DNA of 33,090 nucleotides, taken from NCBI GenBank assembly GCA_025964835.1, contig JAOPYB010000199.1, forward strand, positions 1 through 33,090. The letters are read 5' to 3'. The position numbers and the translations under genes are program-made. The DNA comes from Nocardioides sp. (GTDB lineage: Bacteria; Actinomycetota; Actinomycetes; Propionibacteriales; Nocardioidaceae). Positions 1 to 8,657 of this stretch are shown here, piece by piece. The notes under the pieces are model-generated. The model was not told the origin of the DNA. It was given only the letters and a program-made list of their open reading frames with translations, and searched no databases. Every line of letters begins with the position of its first letter. Within the stretch, counting starts at the first letter, position 1.

Positions 1-22
1 TCGAGCCTGTCGAGATCCTCGC

Positions 23-1750
23 TCACAGCAGCTTCTCCTGGATGTGCACGGTCCGCGACCGGACCCACTCACCGAGACCCTTGGCCTGGGGGTCGAAGCG
101 GGTGGAGGCGGCGACGCCCTGGCCGAGCAGGCCGTGGATCACGGCGTTGACCGCGCCGAGGTTCGGGAGCACGAAGACCTCGACCTCGAGGTCGGCCGCC
201 TCGGGGACGAGCTCGCGGACCTTCTTGGGGGTGATCATCTTCGCCAGCCAGGTCACGCGGGCGGCGTACTTGTCGGAGTCGTCGTGCGCGACCCACAGGC
301 CGAGGTTGGCGTCGCCGCCCTTGTCGCCGGAGCGCGCGTGCACGAACGTCCCGAGCGGGGGACGGCGGGTGAGCGAGTCGGGAGGTGCGGGGTACGGCGA
401 GGGGCGGCGGCCGGCATCCGGCTCGTGCGCGGCGAACCCGGTCGGCTCCTGCACCACCTCACGCGAGCCGTCCGCGTGCACGACGGTGTGGGTGACGACC
501 GCGCGGTCGACGTACGCCGGACGGTAGACGCCGTACGGCGAGGGCGGCCCCGGGGGCGCCGTCATCGTGAAGCCCGGGTACGACGCGAGCGCGAGCTCGA
601 CGGCGGGACCGGTGAACGCCTTGGCGACCGGCTCGGGCTTCGGGTCCATCACCGTGCAGCGGAGCAGGCAGGACGCGCCCTCCTCGGTGTCGGCGTCGGG
701 CGCCGGCAACGCGGTGCGGGTCCAGGTGACCGAGTCGGCCGTCAGCGAGGGGGTGAGCTGGGCGCGCAGCCACTCGGCCTTCTCCTCGATGTTCAGGCCG
801 GTGAGCACGAACTCCATCGAGTTGCGGAAGCCGCCGAGCTCGTTGACGCAGACCTTGAGCTGCTCGGGGGGTGCCTGGCCGCGCACGCCGGTGACCGCCA
901 CGCGGTCGGGCCCGGCCTGGCTGAGCTGCACGGTGTCGAGCAGCGTCGTGACGTCGGGGCCGAGGTAGCTGGTCGACTGGATCTCGTAGACCAGCTGGGC
1001 CGTGACGGTGTCGACGGTGACCGCACCACCGGTGCCCTCGTGCTTGGTGACGACGCAGGAGCCGTCGGCCGAGATCTCGGCGAGCGGGAACCCCAGCGGC
1101 TGGCCCGCGTGCGGAAGGCTGCGGAAGCCCGAGAAGTTGCCGCCGGTCGCCTGGGTGCCGCACTCCAGCACGTGGCCCGCGACGACGGCGCCCGCGAGCT
1201 CGTCGTACGACGTGGGCGTCCAGCCGAAGCGCGCCACGGCCGGGCCCACGACCAGCGAGGCGTCCGTGACCCGCCCGGTGACCACGATCTCGGCGCCCGC
1301 GGTCAGGGCGGCGGCGATGCCGAAGCCGCCGAGGTAGGCGTTGGCGGTCAGGGCTCCCCCGAGACCCAGCTCGGCGGCGCGGTCGCGCAGGTCGTCACCC
1401 TCGACGTGCGCGATCGCCGGGTCGAGCCCGAGCCCCCGGGCGACCTCGCGGAGCCGGTCGGCGAGGCCCGCGGGGTTCAGGCCGCCCGCGTTGGCCACGA
1501 TCTTCACGCCGCGCTCGAGCGCGAGGCCCAGGCAGTCCTCCACCTGGCGCACGAACGTGCGCGCGTAGCCGAGCGACGGGTCCTTCATCGTGTCCTTGCC
1601 GAGGATCAGCATCGTCAGCTCGGCCAGGTAGTCGCCGGTCAGGACGTCCAGGCCCCGCCCGTCGTGGGCGCCCTCGAGCATCTCGCGCATGGCGGAGAGC
1701 CGGTCGCCGTAGAAGCCGGAGCAGTTGCCGATCCGCAGTACGTCGGTCAT
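23..1750 (-). CDS. Acyclic terpene utilisation AtuA-like protein (DUF1446 family)
   Basis: 575 aa ORF; N-terminus LRIGNCSGFYGDRLSAMREML and DVLTGDYLAELTMLIL, C-terminal HARSGDKGGDANLGLW are typical of AtuA/DUF1446 proteins. Confidence 0.85.
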   Translation of the reverse strand: MTDVLRIGNCSGFYGDRLSAMREMLEGAHDGRGLDVLTGDYLAELTMLILGKDTMKDPSLGYARTFVRQVEDCLGLALERGVKIVANAGGLNPAGLADRLREVARGLGLDPAIAHVEGDDLRDRAAELGLGGALTANAYLGGFGIAAALTAGAEIVVTGRVTDASLVVGPAVARFGWTPTSYDELAGAVVAGHVLECGTQATGGNFSGFRSLPHAGQPLGFPLAEISADGSCVVTKHEGTGGAVTVDTVTAQLVYEIQSTSYLGPDVTTLLDTVQLSQAGPDRVAVTGVRGQAPPEQLKVCVNELGGFRNSMEFVLTGLNIEEKAEWLRAQLTPSLTADSVTWTRTALPAPDADTEEGASCLLRCTVMDPKPEPVAKAFTGPAVELALASYPGFTMTAPPGPPSPYGVYRPAYVDRAVVTHTVVHADGSREVVQEPTGFAAHEPDAGRRPSPYPAPPDSLTRRPPLGTFVHARSGDKGGDANLGLWVAHDDSDKYAARVTWLAKMITPKKVRELVPEAADLEVEVFVLPNLGAVNAVIHGLLGQGVAASTRFDPQAKGLGEWVRSRTVHIQEKLL

Positions 1751-2544
1751 CGCGGCGCCCGCCCCTCGCCGGGAGGTCCCGCGAACGCCTGGGCGACGCC
1801 CAGCCAGCGCTCGGCGTCCTCGCCCGTGGCCACCAGGTCGGTGTCGTCGCGGTGCCGGCGCTGGGTGACGAGCAGGCAGAAGTCGTACGCCGACCCGACG
1901 ACGCCCTGGGCGGCCCGCTCGCGACCCCAGGTCCAGGTCTCGCCCGAGGGGGCGGTGAGCTCGATCCGGAACTCCTCGGCGGGCGCCTCGAGGCCGTGCA
2001 CCGAGTAGGCGAAGTCGCGGGTGCGGACACCGAGGTGGGCCACGTGCCGGATCCGATCGCCCGACTGGGAGCGCAGGGCCTCCGGCTCGATCCCGATCGC
2101 CTCGTAGACGTCGAGAGCGTGCGCCCAGGTCTCCATGAAGCGGGCCGTCGCCATCGACGCCGGCGACATGGGCGGGCCGAACCAGGGCATCTTCTCACCG
2201 GCGGGGACGCCACGCAGGGCGTCGGCGAGCGCCGTACGCGCTGAACCCCAGCGGGCCAGCAGGGCCTGCGGTGAGAGCCGGGCGACCTCGAGGGCGCCGG
2301 CGTCGACGAACCCGGCCGGGTCCTCCATCGCACGGAGCACGAGCGCGTCCCAGGCCCCCTTGTCGGTGGCGGCGATCGCGGCCACCTCGTCGGTCCAGAG
2401 CAGGTGGGCGATCTGGGTGGCGACGTCCCAGCCGGCGGCCGGCGTGGGCCGGCGCCAGCCGGCCTCGTCGAGGCCGGCCACGGCGTTCCAGAGCAGATCG
2501 CTCTCGGCCAACAGGTCGTCGAGGAGGTCGTCGAGCAGGGTCAT
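1747..2544 (-). CDS. TIGR03084-like maleylpyruvate isomerase/DinB-fold metal-binding protein
   Basis: Start ATG at 2544 (MTLLDDLLDDLLAESDLLWNAVAGLDEAGWRRPTPAAGWDVATQIAHLLWTDEVA); overlaps AtuA start by ATGA. Confidence 0.8.
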   Translation of the reverse strand: MTLLDDLLDDLLAESDLLWNAVAGLDEAGWRRPTPAAGWDVATQIAHLLWTDEVAAIAATDKGAWDALVLRAMEDPAGFVDAGALEVARLSPQALLARWGSARTALADALRGVPAGEKMPWFGPPMSPASMATARFMETWAHALDVYEAIGIEPEALRSQSGDRIRHVAHLGVRTRDFAYSVHGLEAPAEEFRIELTAPSGETWTWGRERAAQGVVGSAYDFCLLVTQRRHRDDTDLVATGEDAERWLGVAQAFAGPPGEGRAPR

Positions 2545-3206
2545 GCGCCCACCTTGTCCGGGGAGGTCGTGCGGAGGTGGTCGAGGGCGGGGTCGAGGGC
2601 CTGGTCGAGAGTCTGGGCCCATTGGTCGAGGACACGTCCGCGGCGGCGGGCGTCGTCGGAGATCGTGTTGGCGAGGCCGAGCCCGCGCACCAGGTCGAGG
2701 CTGGCCTGCACGAGCTCGCGGACCCCTGGGCGCGACTCGTCGGCGCCGAGGAGCTCGACCGTGAGCCGGTGCACCTCGCGGCCGACGCGCAGCTCGAGCG
2801 GCCCGACGGCGGCGAGCAGCGCGGGCTCGGTGCGGGCCGCGACCCAGAGCTCGAGGGCCGCGGTGAAGACCGGGGAGGTGAAGTGCTCGGCGAGCATCTG
2901 CAGCACCGCGCGGGTGCGCCGGGGGCCGGTCGGGAGGGCCGCGGCCGCGGCGGCGAGCTCGGCGCCACGGACCTCGGTCAGGTGCTCGACCGCCGCGACC
3001 ACCAGGTCGTTCTTGGTCGGGAAGTGGTGCAATTGGGCACCGCGGCTGACCCCGGCGCGCTCGGACACCAGCGTGGTGGACGTGCCGCTGAAGCCGCGCT
3101 CGACCAGGCACTCCACGGTCGCCTCGAGCAGCCGGCCCCGCATCAACCGGGTCCGCTCCTCCTGGGGCACCCGGGTGGTGCCGGTCGTCCCGGCCTGGCT
3201 GGTCAC
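2541..3206 (-). CDS. TetR/AcrR family transcriptional regulator
   Basis: HTH region RLLEATVECLVERGFSGTSTTLVSERAGVSRGAQLHHFPTKNDLVVAAVEHL; GTG start at 3206; stop overlaps next gene start. Confidence 0.85.
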   Translation of the reverse strand: MTSQAGTTGTTRVPQEERTRLMRGRLLEATVECLVERGFSGTSTTLVSERAGVSRGAQLHHFPTKNDLVVAAVEHLTEVRGAELAAAAAALPTGPRRTRAVLQMLAEHFTSPVFTAALELWVAARTEPALLAAVGPLELRVGREVHRLTVELLGADESRPGVRELVQASLDLVRGLGLANTISDDARRRGRVLDQWAQTLDQALDPALDHLRTTSPDKVGA

Positions 3207-3212
3207 CCGCTC

Positions 3213-3241
3213 AGGATGGCCCGCCACGAACAAACAGTCAA
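3213..3241 (-). promoter_or_regulatory. Candidate promoter of tetR, TTGACT-N17-CATCCT, 6 nt before GTG (leaderless)
   Basis: Minus-strand -35 at 3236-3241, -10 at 3213-3218, GTG at 3206. Confidence 0.45.
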
Positions 3242-3377
3242 GCCTGCCTTTTAGTTCTGCGACGCGGAGTCCTGAGATGCTCAGGCCGCAGCAGGCGGGG
3301 CCCGGCGTCACTACGCTGGCCCCAATGGAACTCCCATCTCGCACGACCGAGCTCGACCCTCCCTGAAGGGGGAAACG

Positions 3378-4043
3378 ATGTCCGACTCCGGAACCCCGCC
3401 GCCCGACCCGTACGGCCAGCAGCCTCCGCCGCCGCCGAACCCCTACGGCCAGCCCGCCGATCCGGCCCAGCCGGCCCAGCCGCCGGCCGCTGCGAACCCC
3501 TACGGCGGGCCGCCGCCGCCGGCGTACGGGCAGGCCCCGCCGGCCTACGGCCAGCCGTCCTACGCCGGCGCTCCGGGCGACTACGCCCACTGGGGCAAGC
3601 GCGTCGGCGCCACGCTCGTCGACGTCCTCGTCAGCCTCGTCGCCGGCCTGCCGGCCTGGATCGGGCTGATCATCCTGGCCGCCAACACCACGACGACGAC
3701 CGCCCCCGACGGCACCGTCACGTCCTCGAGCGACGTCGGTGCCGGCGTGATCGCGCTGATCGTCGTGGGTTACCTGCTGCTCATCGTCGTGGGGATCTGG
3801 AACATCGTGATCCGGCAGGGCCGCACCGGCTACTCGATCGGCAAGGGGGTGCTCGGCATCAAGCTGGTCAACGAGGGCACTGGCCAGCCGATCGGAGGCT
3901 GGATGTCGTTCCTGCGCCAGATCGTCCACTTCGTCGACCAGATCTGCTACATCGGCTACCTGTGGCCGCTGTGGGACTCAAAGCGGCAGACGTTCGCCGA
4001 CAAGATCCTCGGCACTGTCGTCATCAACCAGCCCAAGGGCTAG
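3378..4043 (+). CDS. RDD family membrane protein with Pro/Tyr/Gly-rich N-terminus
   Basis: PYGQQPPPPPNPYGQP low-complexity head followed by WGKRVGATLVDVLVSL...GYSIGKGVLGIKLVNEGTGQPIG typical of RDD proteins. Confidence 0.85.
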   Translation: MSDSGTPPPDPYGQQPPPPPNPYGQPADPAQPAQPPAAANPYGGPPPPAYGQAPPAYGQPSYAGAPGDYAHWGKRVGATLVDVLVSLVAGLPAWIGLIILAANTTTTTAPDGTVTSSSDVGAGVIALIVVGYLLLIVVGIWNIVIRQGRTGYSIGKGVLGIKLVNEGTGQPIGGWMSFLRQIVHFVDQICYIGYLWPLWDSKRQTFADKILGTVVINQPKG

Positions 4044-5383
4044 GAGTAAGAGGGGGAGCGCCGGGTCCGGCGCTCCTTCTCCAGCTCGGTCCGGTAGCTG
4101 TGCGCGTCCACCTGGATGGTGTGCCGCTTCGAGGCGACGTACCGCTTGCGGACCGCCTCGTCGTAGGCCCGGATCTGGGCCCGCATCTCGGGCACGGGCG
4201 GCAGCGTGACGGCGCCCGTGACCAGGTCGGCGACCCAGTGGGCCTGGGCCTCCGCGAGCGGCATCACCGCGCCCAGGGGCTGGATCAGGCCGACGAAGTA
4301 GAGACCGGAATGGTCCGGGGAGACCACCCGGCGGTAGAGGTCGACGTGGTTGTCCTGGGCGCGGACCACGGTGTCGTCGAGGAACGGGAACGACACCTTG
4401 TAGCCCGTGGAGTAGACGACGACGTCCGCCTCGACGGACGTGCCGTCGACGAAGAAGATCTTCGACCCCTCGAAGCGGTCGATGTTGGGTCGCACCGTGA
4501 TGTCGCCGTGCCCGAGGCGGGTCAGCAGGTCGTCGCTGATCGTCGGGTGCGCCTCGAGGATGTCGTGGTCGGGCTCCGGCAGGCCGTAGTCGGTCATCTT
4601 CCCGACCGCCACCCGCAGCATCGCCTTCATCCCGAGCTTCTGCAGCGCGAACGGGCCGCGGGCGAGCGGCGAGCTGGTCAGGTGGTCGGTCGGCATCCCG
4701 AACATGTACTTGGGCAGCACGTGCGCACCGCGACGCATCGCGAGGTAGGTCTCGGCCGCCACCCGTGAGGACTCGACCGCGATGTCGGTCGCGGAGTTGC
4801 CGATCCCGAGCACCACGACCCGCTTGCCCGCGAAGACGTCGGGCGTCCGGTAGTAGTGCGCGTGCAGCTGGGCGCCCGGGAACTCCTCGCTCCCGGGGAA
4901 GCCCGGCTCCGGCCACCGCGGGTCCCAGTGATGGCCGTTGGCGACCACGACGTGGTCGTAGTGCCGGGTCGACGCCTCGCGCGCGTTGGCCAGCGGCCGC
5001 ACCGTGACGTCGTACCCGCCGCCCTCGCCGGCCGCCACCTTCACGACCTCGGTGCGGAACGTGATCCGCTCGCGCAGGCCGAAGTGGTCCACGTAGGAGT
5101 CGAAGTAGTCCGCGATCTGCCAGTGGCTCGGGTAGTCCGGAAGCGTGTCGGGCATCGGGAAGGCGGCGTACTCCATCGCGGTCCGCGAGGTGTTGATGTG
5201 CAGCGAGCGGTACGCCGAGCTGACGCCGTTGTCGTTCTCGTAGCGCCAGTTGCCACCGACGTTCGAGCCCATCTCGAAGCAGCCGAAGTCGATCCCGCGG
5301 GTGGCCAGGACCTGGGCCGCGGCGATGCCGGAGGAACCGGCCCCGACGATGCAGACGCGTCCGCCCGTGACCCGTCCGCTCAT
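4040..5383 (-). CDS. Flavin-containing monooxygenase (NAD(P)-binding)
   Basis: GxGxxG motifs VCIVGAGSSGIAAAQVL and VVVLGIGNSATDIAVE; FMO-like NVGGNWRYEND...LHINTSRTAMEYAAFPMPD. Confidence 0.85.
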   Translation of the reverse strand: MSGRVTGGRVCIVGAGSSGIAAAQVLATRGIDFGCFEMGSNVGGNWRYENDNGVSSAYRSLHINTSRTAMEYAAFPMPDTLPDYPSHWQIADYFDSYVDHFGLRERITFRTEVVKVAAGEGGGYDVTVRPLANAREASTRHYDHVVVANGHHWDPRWPEPGFPGSEEFPGAQLHAHYYRTPDVFAGKRVVVLGIGNSATDIAVESSRVAAETYLAMRRGAHVLPKYMFGMPTDHLTSSPLARGPFALQKLGMKAMLRVAVGKMTDYGLPEPDHDILEAHPTISDDLLTRLGHGDITVRPNIDRFEGSKIFFVDGTSVEADVVVYSTGYKVSFPFLDDTVVRAQDNHVDLYRRVVSPDHSGLYFVGLIQPLGAVMPLAEAQAHWVADLVTGAVTLPPVPEMRAQIRAYDEAVRKRYVASKRHTIQVDAHSYRTELEKERRTRRSPSYS

Positions 5384-5412
5384 GTCGGCCGACCCTACGC
5401 GAGACTCGGAGC

Positions 5413-6186
5413 ATGAGCACCGCAACCGCGAAGACGATCCTCATCACCGGCGCCTCGTCGGGTCTCGGCGCCGAAATGGCCCGCCAGTTCGCCGCCCGGG
5501 GCAACGACCTCGCGCTGTGCGCGCGGCGCCTCGAACGGCTCGAGGAGCTGAAGGCGGAGATCCTGGCCGCCCATCCGGAGCGCCGGGTCGAGTTCCGCGC
5601 GCTCGACGTGACCGACGACGACCAGGTCTTCGAGGTCTTCCGCGGCTTCCAGGCCGACTTCGCCCGCGACGGTCGCACCATCGACCGGATCATCATCAAC
5701 GCCGGGCTCGGCAAGGGTGCGCCGCTGGGCACGGGCAACTACGCGGCCAACCGCGAGACGGCGATGACGAACTTCGTCGCGGCGCTGGCCCAGTCCGAGG
5801 CGGCGATGGAGATCTTCCGCGCCCAGGGCTCCGGGCACTTCGTGATGATCTCGTCGATGTCGGCGGTCCGCGGAATGCCCAAGTCGATGACGACGTACGC
5901 CGCCACCAAGGCCGGCGCCGCCCACCTCGCCGAGGGGCTGCGCACCGAGCTCTACGGCAAGCCCATCAAGGTGAGCGTGATCTACCCGGGCTACATCGCC
6001 TCGGAGATGAACGAGCAGGTCGCCTCCGAGCAGCCGCTGATGGTCTCGACCGAGAAGGGCGTCCGCGCCATCGTCTCCGCGATCGAGAAGGAGAAGGCCT
6101 CGGCCGCCGTCCCCCCGCTGCCCTGGGCGCCCCTCTCGGTCGTCATGCGGCACGCCCCGCTGCCGCTCCTCAAGCGGATGATCTGA
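5413..6186 (+). CDS. Short-chain dehydrogenase/reductase
   Basis: TGASSGLG cofactor motif, INAG, YxxxK (YAATK) active site. Confidence 0.9.
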   Translation: MSTATAKTILITGASSGLGAEMARQFAARGNDLALCARRLERLEELKAEILAAHPERRVEFRALDVTDDDQVFEVFRGFQADFARDGRTIDRIIINAGLGKGAPLGTGNYAANRETAMTNFVAALAQSEAAMEIFRAQGSGHFVMISSMSAVRGMPKSMTTYAATKAGAAHLAEGLRTELYGKPIKVSVIYPGYIASEMNEQVASEQPLMVSTEKGVRAIVSAIEKEKASAAVPPLPWAPLSVVMRHAPLPLLKRMI

Positions 6187-6196
6187 CGCCCCCTTC

Positions 6197-6238
6197 GGTC
6201 GAGGTGCGAAGGCGCTCTGGCGCCTGAGCCTCGAAACC
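6197..6238. repeat. Dispersed hairpin element copy (GGTCGAG...AGGCGC-tctg-GCGCCT...CTCGAAACC)
   Basis: Outer arms ggtcgag/ctcgaaacc with inner perfect 6-bp stem; same architecture as copies at 9300, 32385 and 32480. Confidence 0.65.
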
Positions 6239-6309
6239 CGGTGACGTAGCCAGGGCGGCGACCACCGGGAACCCGGAAGTCCCGGCGGCCGGGGGAAGCA
6301 CCTGTCACG

Positions 6310-6741
6310 ATGGCCCACGTGCACCTGACCGGCTGGTCGCGGTGGCCCTCGGACGCCGGCCCCGCCACTGAGAGTCTGCGCCGGTCCCTGCACCTGGCCC
6401 TGCTGGGGCTGGTGGTCGTCGGTGCGTCGCTCCTCGCCCTCGGCGCGGCGGCAGCCGTCGGGACGTCGCTGCGCGTCCAGGTGGCCCTGGTGACCGTGAC
6501 CGAGGTGGCTGTGGTCGCAGCCGCCGTCCGGCGTCACATCTCACTGGGCAGCGTCATCGTGCTCTGCGTGTGCAGCGTCTGGTCGGCCGCCCTCCCCGAC
6601 GTCGGCCAGCTCCACACGGGCGCCGCCGTGTCGAGCGCGGCTTACCTCGTCCTGTGCGCCGGGTCGTTCCGTCCCCTCGCGGCGGTGACGCTCGGCCTCC
6701 CGGGTGTCGCGGGCTTCCCGGGCGCTACACCCTCGTGGTGA
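6310..6741 (+). CDS. Hypothetical membrane protein (about 4 predicted TM segments)
   Basis: 143 aa ORF with several hydrophobic stretches (LALLGLVVVGASLLALGAAAAV; VALVTVTEVAVVAAAV). Confidence 0.55.
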   Translation: MAHVHLTGWSRWPSDAGPATESLRRSLHLALLGLVVVGASLLALGAAAAVGTSLRVQVALVTVTEVAVVAAAVRRHISLGSVIVLCVCSVWSAALPDVGQLHTGAAVSSAAYLVLCAGSFRPLAAVTLGLPGVAGFPGATPSW

Positions 6742-6845
6742 GCCAGCCGCCGAACCGGACGACGTACGCCCTCGAGTTCGAGGGCGCGGACGAGGTCACG
6801 GTCTACCAGGACGACCGGGAGCTGTTCCGGCTCACTCGCCAGTAG
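6738..6845 (+). CDS. Putative small protein (~35 aa)
   Basis: VSQPPNRTTYALEFEGADEVTVYQDDRELFRLTRQ; GTG start overlaps TGA of upstream gene (GTGA). Confidence 0.4.
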   Translation: MSQPPNRTTYALEFEGADEVTVYQDDRELFRLTRQ

Positions 6846-6864
6846 CCATCGGGGCCCGCCGCCC

Positions 6865-7536
6865 TTACCGGTAGGTCAGGTGGTCGCCCTCGAGGTGCGG
6901 GTGCTCGTTGAACGTGAGCAGCCGGGCACCGGTCGATCCGACGACCACCCGGGTCACCGACGAGTTCACCGTGACCGTGTTGAACCGCCCCCACAGCCGC
7001 GCGAGGGTCGCGGGATCACCCGTCGGGTCGACGAGCGCGGCGCACGCGGCCGCGATGGGACCGCCCGAGCTCACGGCCACGACGGTCCCGCCGGGACCGG
7101 CGGCCGCACAGGCGCCGTCGAGGGCGGCGCGGACCCGGGTGACGAAGGCGGTGTAGGACTCGGGGTACTCGTCGTCGTGCTGTCCCGCGGTCCAGCGGCC
7201 GGTGGCGAGCTCGAAGAAGTGCTGGAACTCGCGGCGGTCCAGCTCGCGGTCGGCCGGGAGGTCCGGGTACGCCGCCACGACCCCGAGGTGGTCGAACTCG
7301 TTCCAGCCCGGGTCGACCTGGGCTTCCGTCGACCAACCGCCGCCGCCCGCCATACCCTCGGCCGTCTCGCGGTGCCGGCGCATGTCGCCGCGCAGCACCA
7401 CGTCGGGGGCGACGCTGCGCTCGGCGAGCCAGGCGCCGAGCAGGCGGCTCTGCTCCCAGCCGCGCTCGGAGAGCACGTCGTAGTCGGCCGCGCCGAACGA
7501 CGCCTGCCCGTGACGGACCAGCAGGACGAGGCCCAT
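6865..7536 (-). CDS. Histidine phosphatase family (phosphoglycerate mutase-like) protein
   Basis: LLVRHGQASFG RHG motif; VAVSSGGPIAAACAAL. Confidence 0.9.
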   Translation of the reverse strand: MGLVLLVRHGQASFGAADYDVLSERGWEQSRLLGAWLAERSVAPDVVLRGDMRRHRETAEGMAGGGGWSTEAQVDPGWNEFDHLGVVAAYPDLPADRELDRREFQHFFELATGRWTAGQHDDEYPESYTAFVTRVRAALDGACAAAGPGGTVVAVSSGGPIAAACAALVDPTGDPATLARLWGRFNTVTVNSSVTRVVVGSTGARLLTFNEHPHLEGDHLTYR

Positions 7537-8657
7537 CAGGCCCCGATCAGCGAGCGGCAGCGGGTCTCGAGGTAGCCGACGGCCGGGCCGAAGACGGCGT
7601 ACGCCTCGTTGGTGGTCTGGCCGTGGAAGTAGCGGTACCAGATCTGCTGGGCGATCACGGCCAGCCGGAAGAGGCCGAACACCTCGTAGAAGCGCCACTG
7701 CTCCGGGGTGAGCTCGAAGCCCATCCGCTCGCAGTAGCGCTCGACGAACTCGGCGCGGGTCCACATGCCCGGCTCGGCCGTCGGCTGGCGGCGGAACATC
7801 TGGAAGAACTCGTCGTCGTCCTGCTCGACCCAGTAGGACAGCATCCCGCCCAGGTCCGTCAGCGGGTCACCGACGGTGGCCATCTCCCAGTCGAGGACGC
7901 CGATGATCCGCGGTGCCGAACCCGGGGGGCGGGCACCGGGCGCGAGCACCATGTTGTCGAGGCGGAAGTCGTTGTGGATCAGTCGCTGCGCCACGTCGGC
8001 GGGCTGGTGCGTCTCGATCCACGCGACGACGTCGGACCAGTCGCCGGTGTCGTCGGTGCGGGCCTTCGCGAACCGGTCGGTCCACCCCGACACCTGGCGG
8101 GCGACGTAGCCGTCGCCGCGCCCGAGCTCGGCCAGCTCCGGGTGGCCGTCGACGTCGACGGAGTGCAGGGTGACGAGCACGTCGAGGGCGTCGCCGCACA
8201 GGGCGGAGGCCCCTTCCGGGCTGAGCGGCCAGGGGAGCTCGCGGCGCAGGATGGTGCCGTCGAGCTTCTCCATGACGTAGAACTCCGAGCCGATGACCGA
8301 GTCGTCCTGGCAGAAGCCGACCATGCGGGGGACGTACGGGAAGACCGGTGCGAGGGCCGACTGGATACGGAACTCGCGGCCCATGTCGTGCGCGCTCCTG
8401 GCCTTCGCACCCGCCGGCGGGCGTCTCAGGATCAGGTCGCGTGGGGCCCGGCCGGGAGGCGAGTAGCGGAGCAGGTACGTGAGGTTCGAGGCGCCGCCGG
8501 GGAACTGGCGCACCTCGGGCGTCCCCTCGAGGTCGCCGACCAGCTCGTCGTCGAGCTGGGTGGCGCCGGCCCGCAGCCAGGCGGCCATCGCCTCGACGTC
8601 GAAGGCGTCCTCGTCGCGGACCGGCTTGGCCGGGTTGCCCCCGTCGGTCGCGCCCAT
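7536..8657 (-). CDS. Aminoglycoside-phosphotransferase-like protein (acyl-CoA dehydrogenase-associated phosphotransferase family)
   Basis: PGGASNLTYLLR, LIHNDFRLDNMVL (HxDxxxxN) and GVLDWEMATVGDPLTDLG motifs. Confidence 0.9.
   Translation of the reverse strand: MGATDGGNPAKPVRDEDAFDVEAMAAWLRAGATQLDDELVGDLEGTPEVRQFPGGASNLTYLLRYSPPGRAPRDLILRRPPAGAKARSAHDMGREFRIQSALAPVFPYVPRMVGFCQDDSVIGSEFYVMEKLDGTILRRELPWPLSPEGASALCGDALDVLVTLHSVDVDGHPELAELGRGDGYVARQVSGWTDRFAKARTDDTGDWSDVVAWIETHQPADVAQRLIHNDFRLDNMVLAPGARPPGSAPRIIGVLDWEMATVGDPLTDLGGMLSYWVEQDDDEFFQMFRRQPTAEPGMWTRAEFVERYCERMGFELTPEQWRFYEVFGLFRLAVIAQQIWYRYFHGQTTNEAYAVFGPAVGYLETRCRSLIGA

Noticed and set aside
44-2008. 654-aa plus-strand ORF
   Set aside because: Antisense to the AtuA-like gene; repetitive charged composition with no domain motif.
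2541-3929. 462-aa minus-strand ORF as a single protein
   Set aside because: Only the C-terminal TetR part (from GTG 3206) is plausible; the upstream part is antisense to the RDD gene.
6197-6238. Hairpin as tRNA or riboswitch
   Set aside because: Too short and matching a dispersed repeat family; no conserved RNA motif seen.
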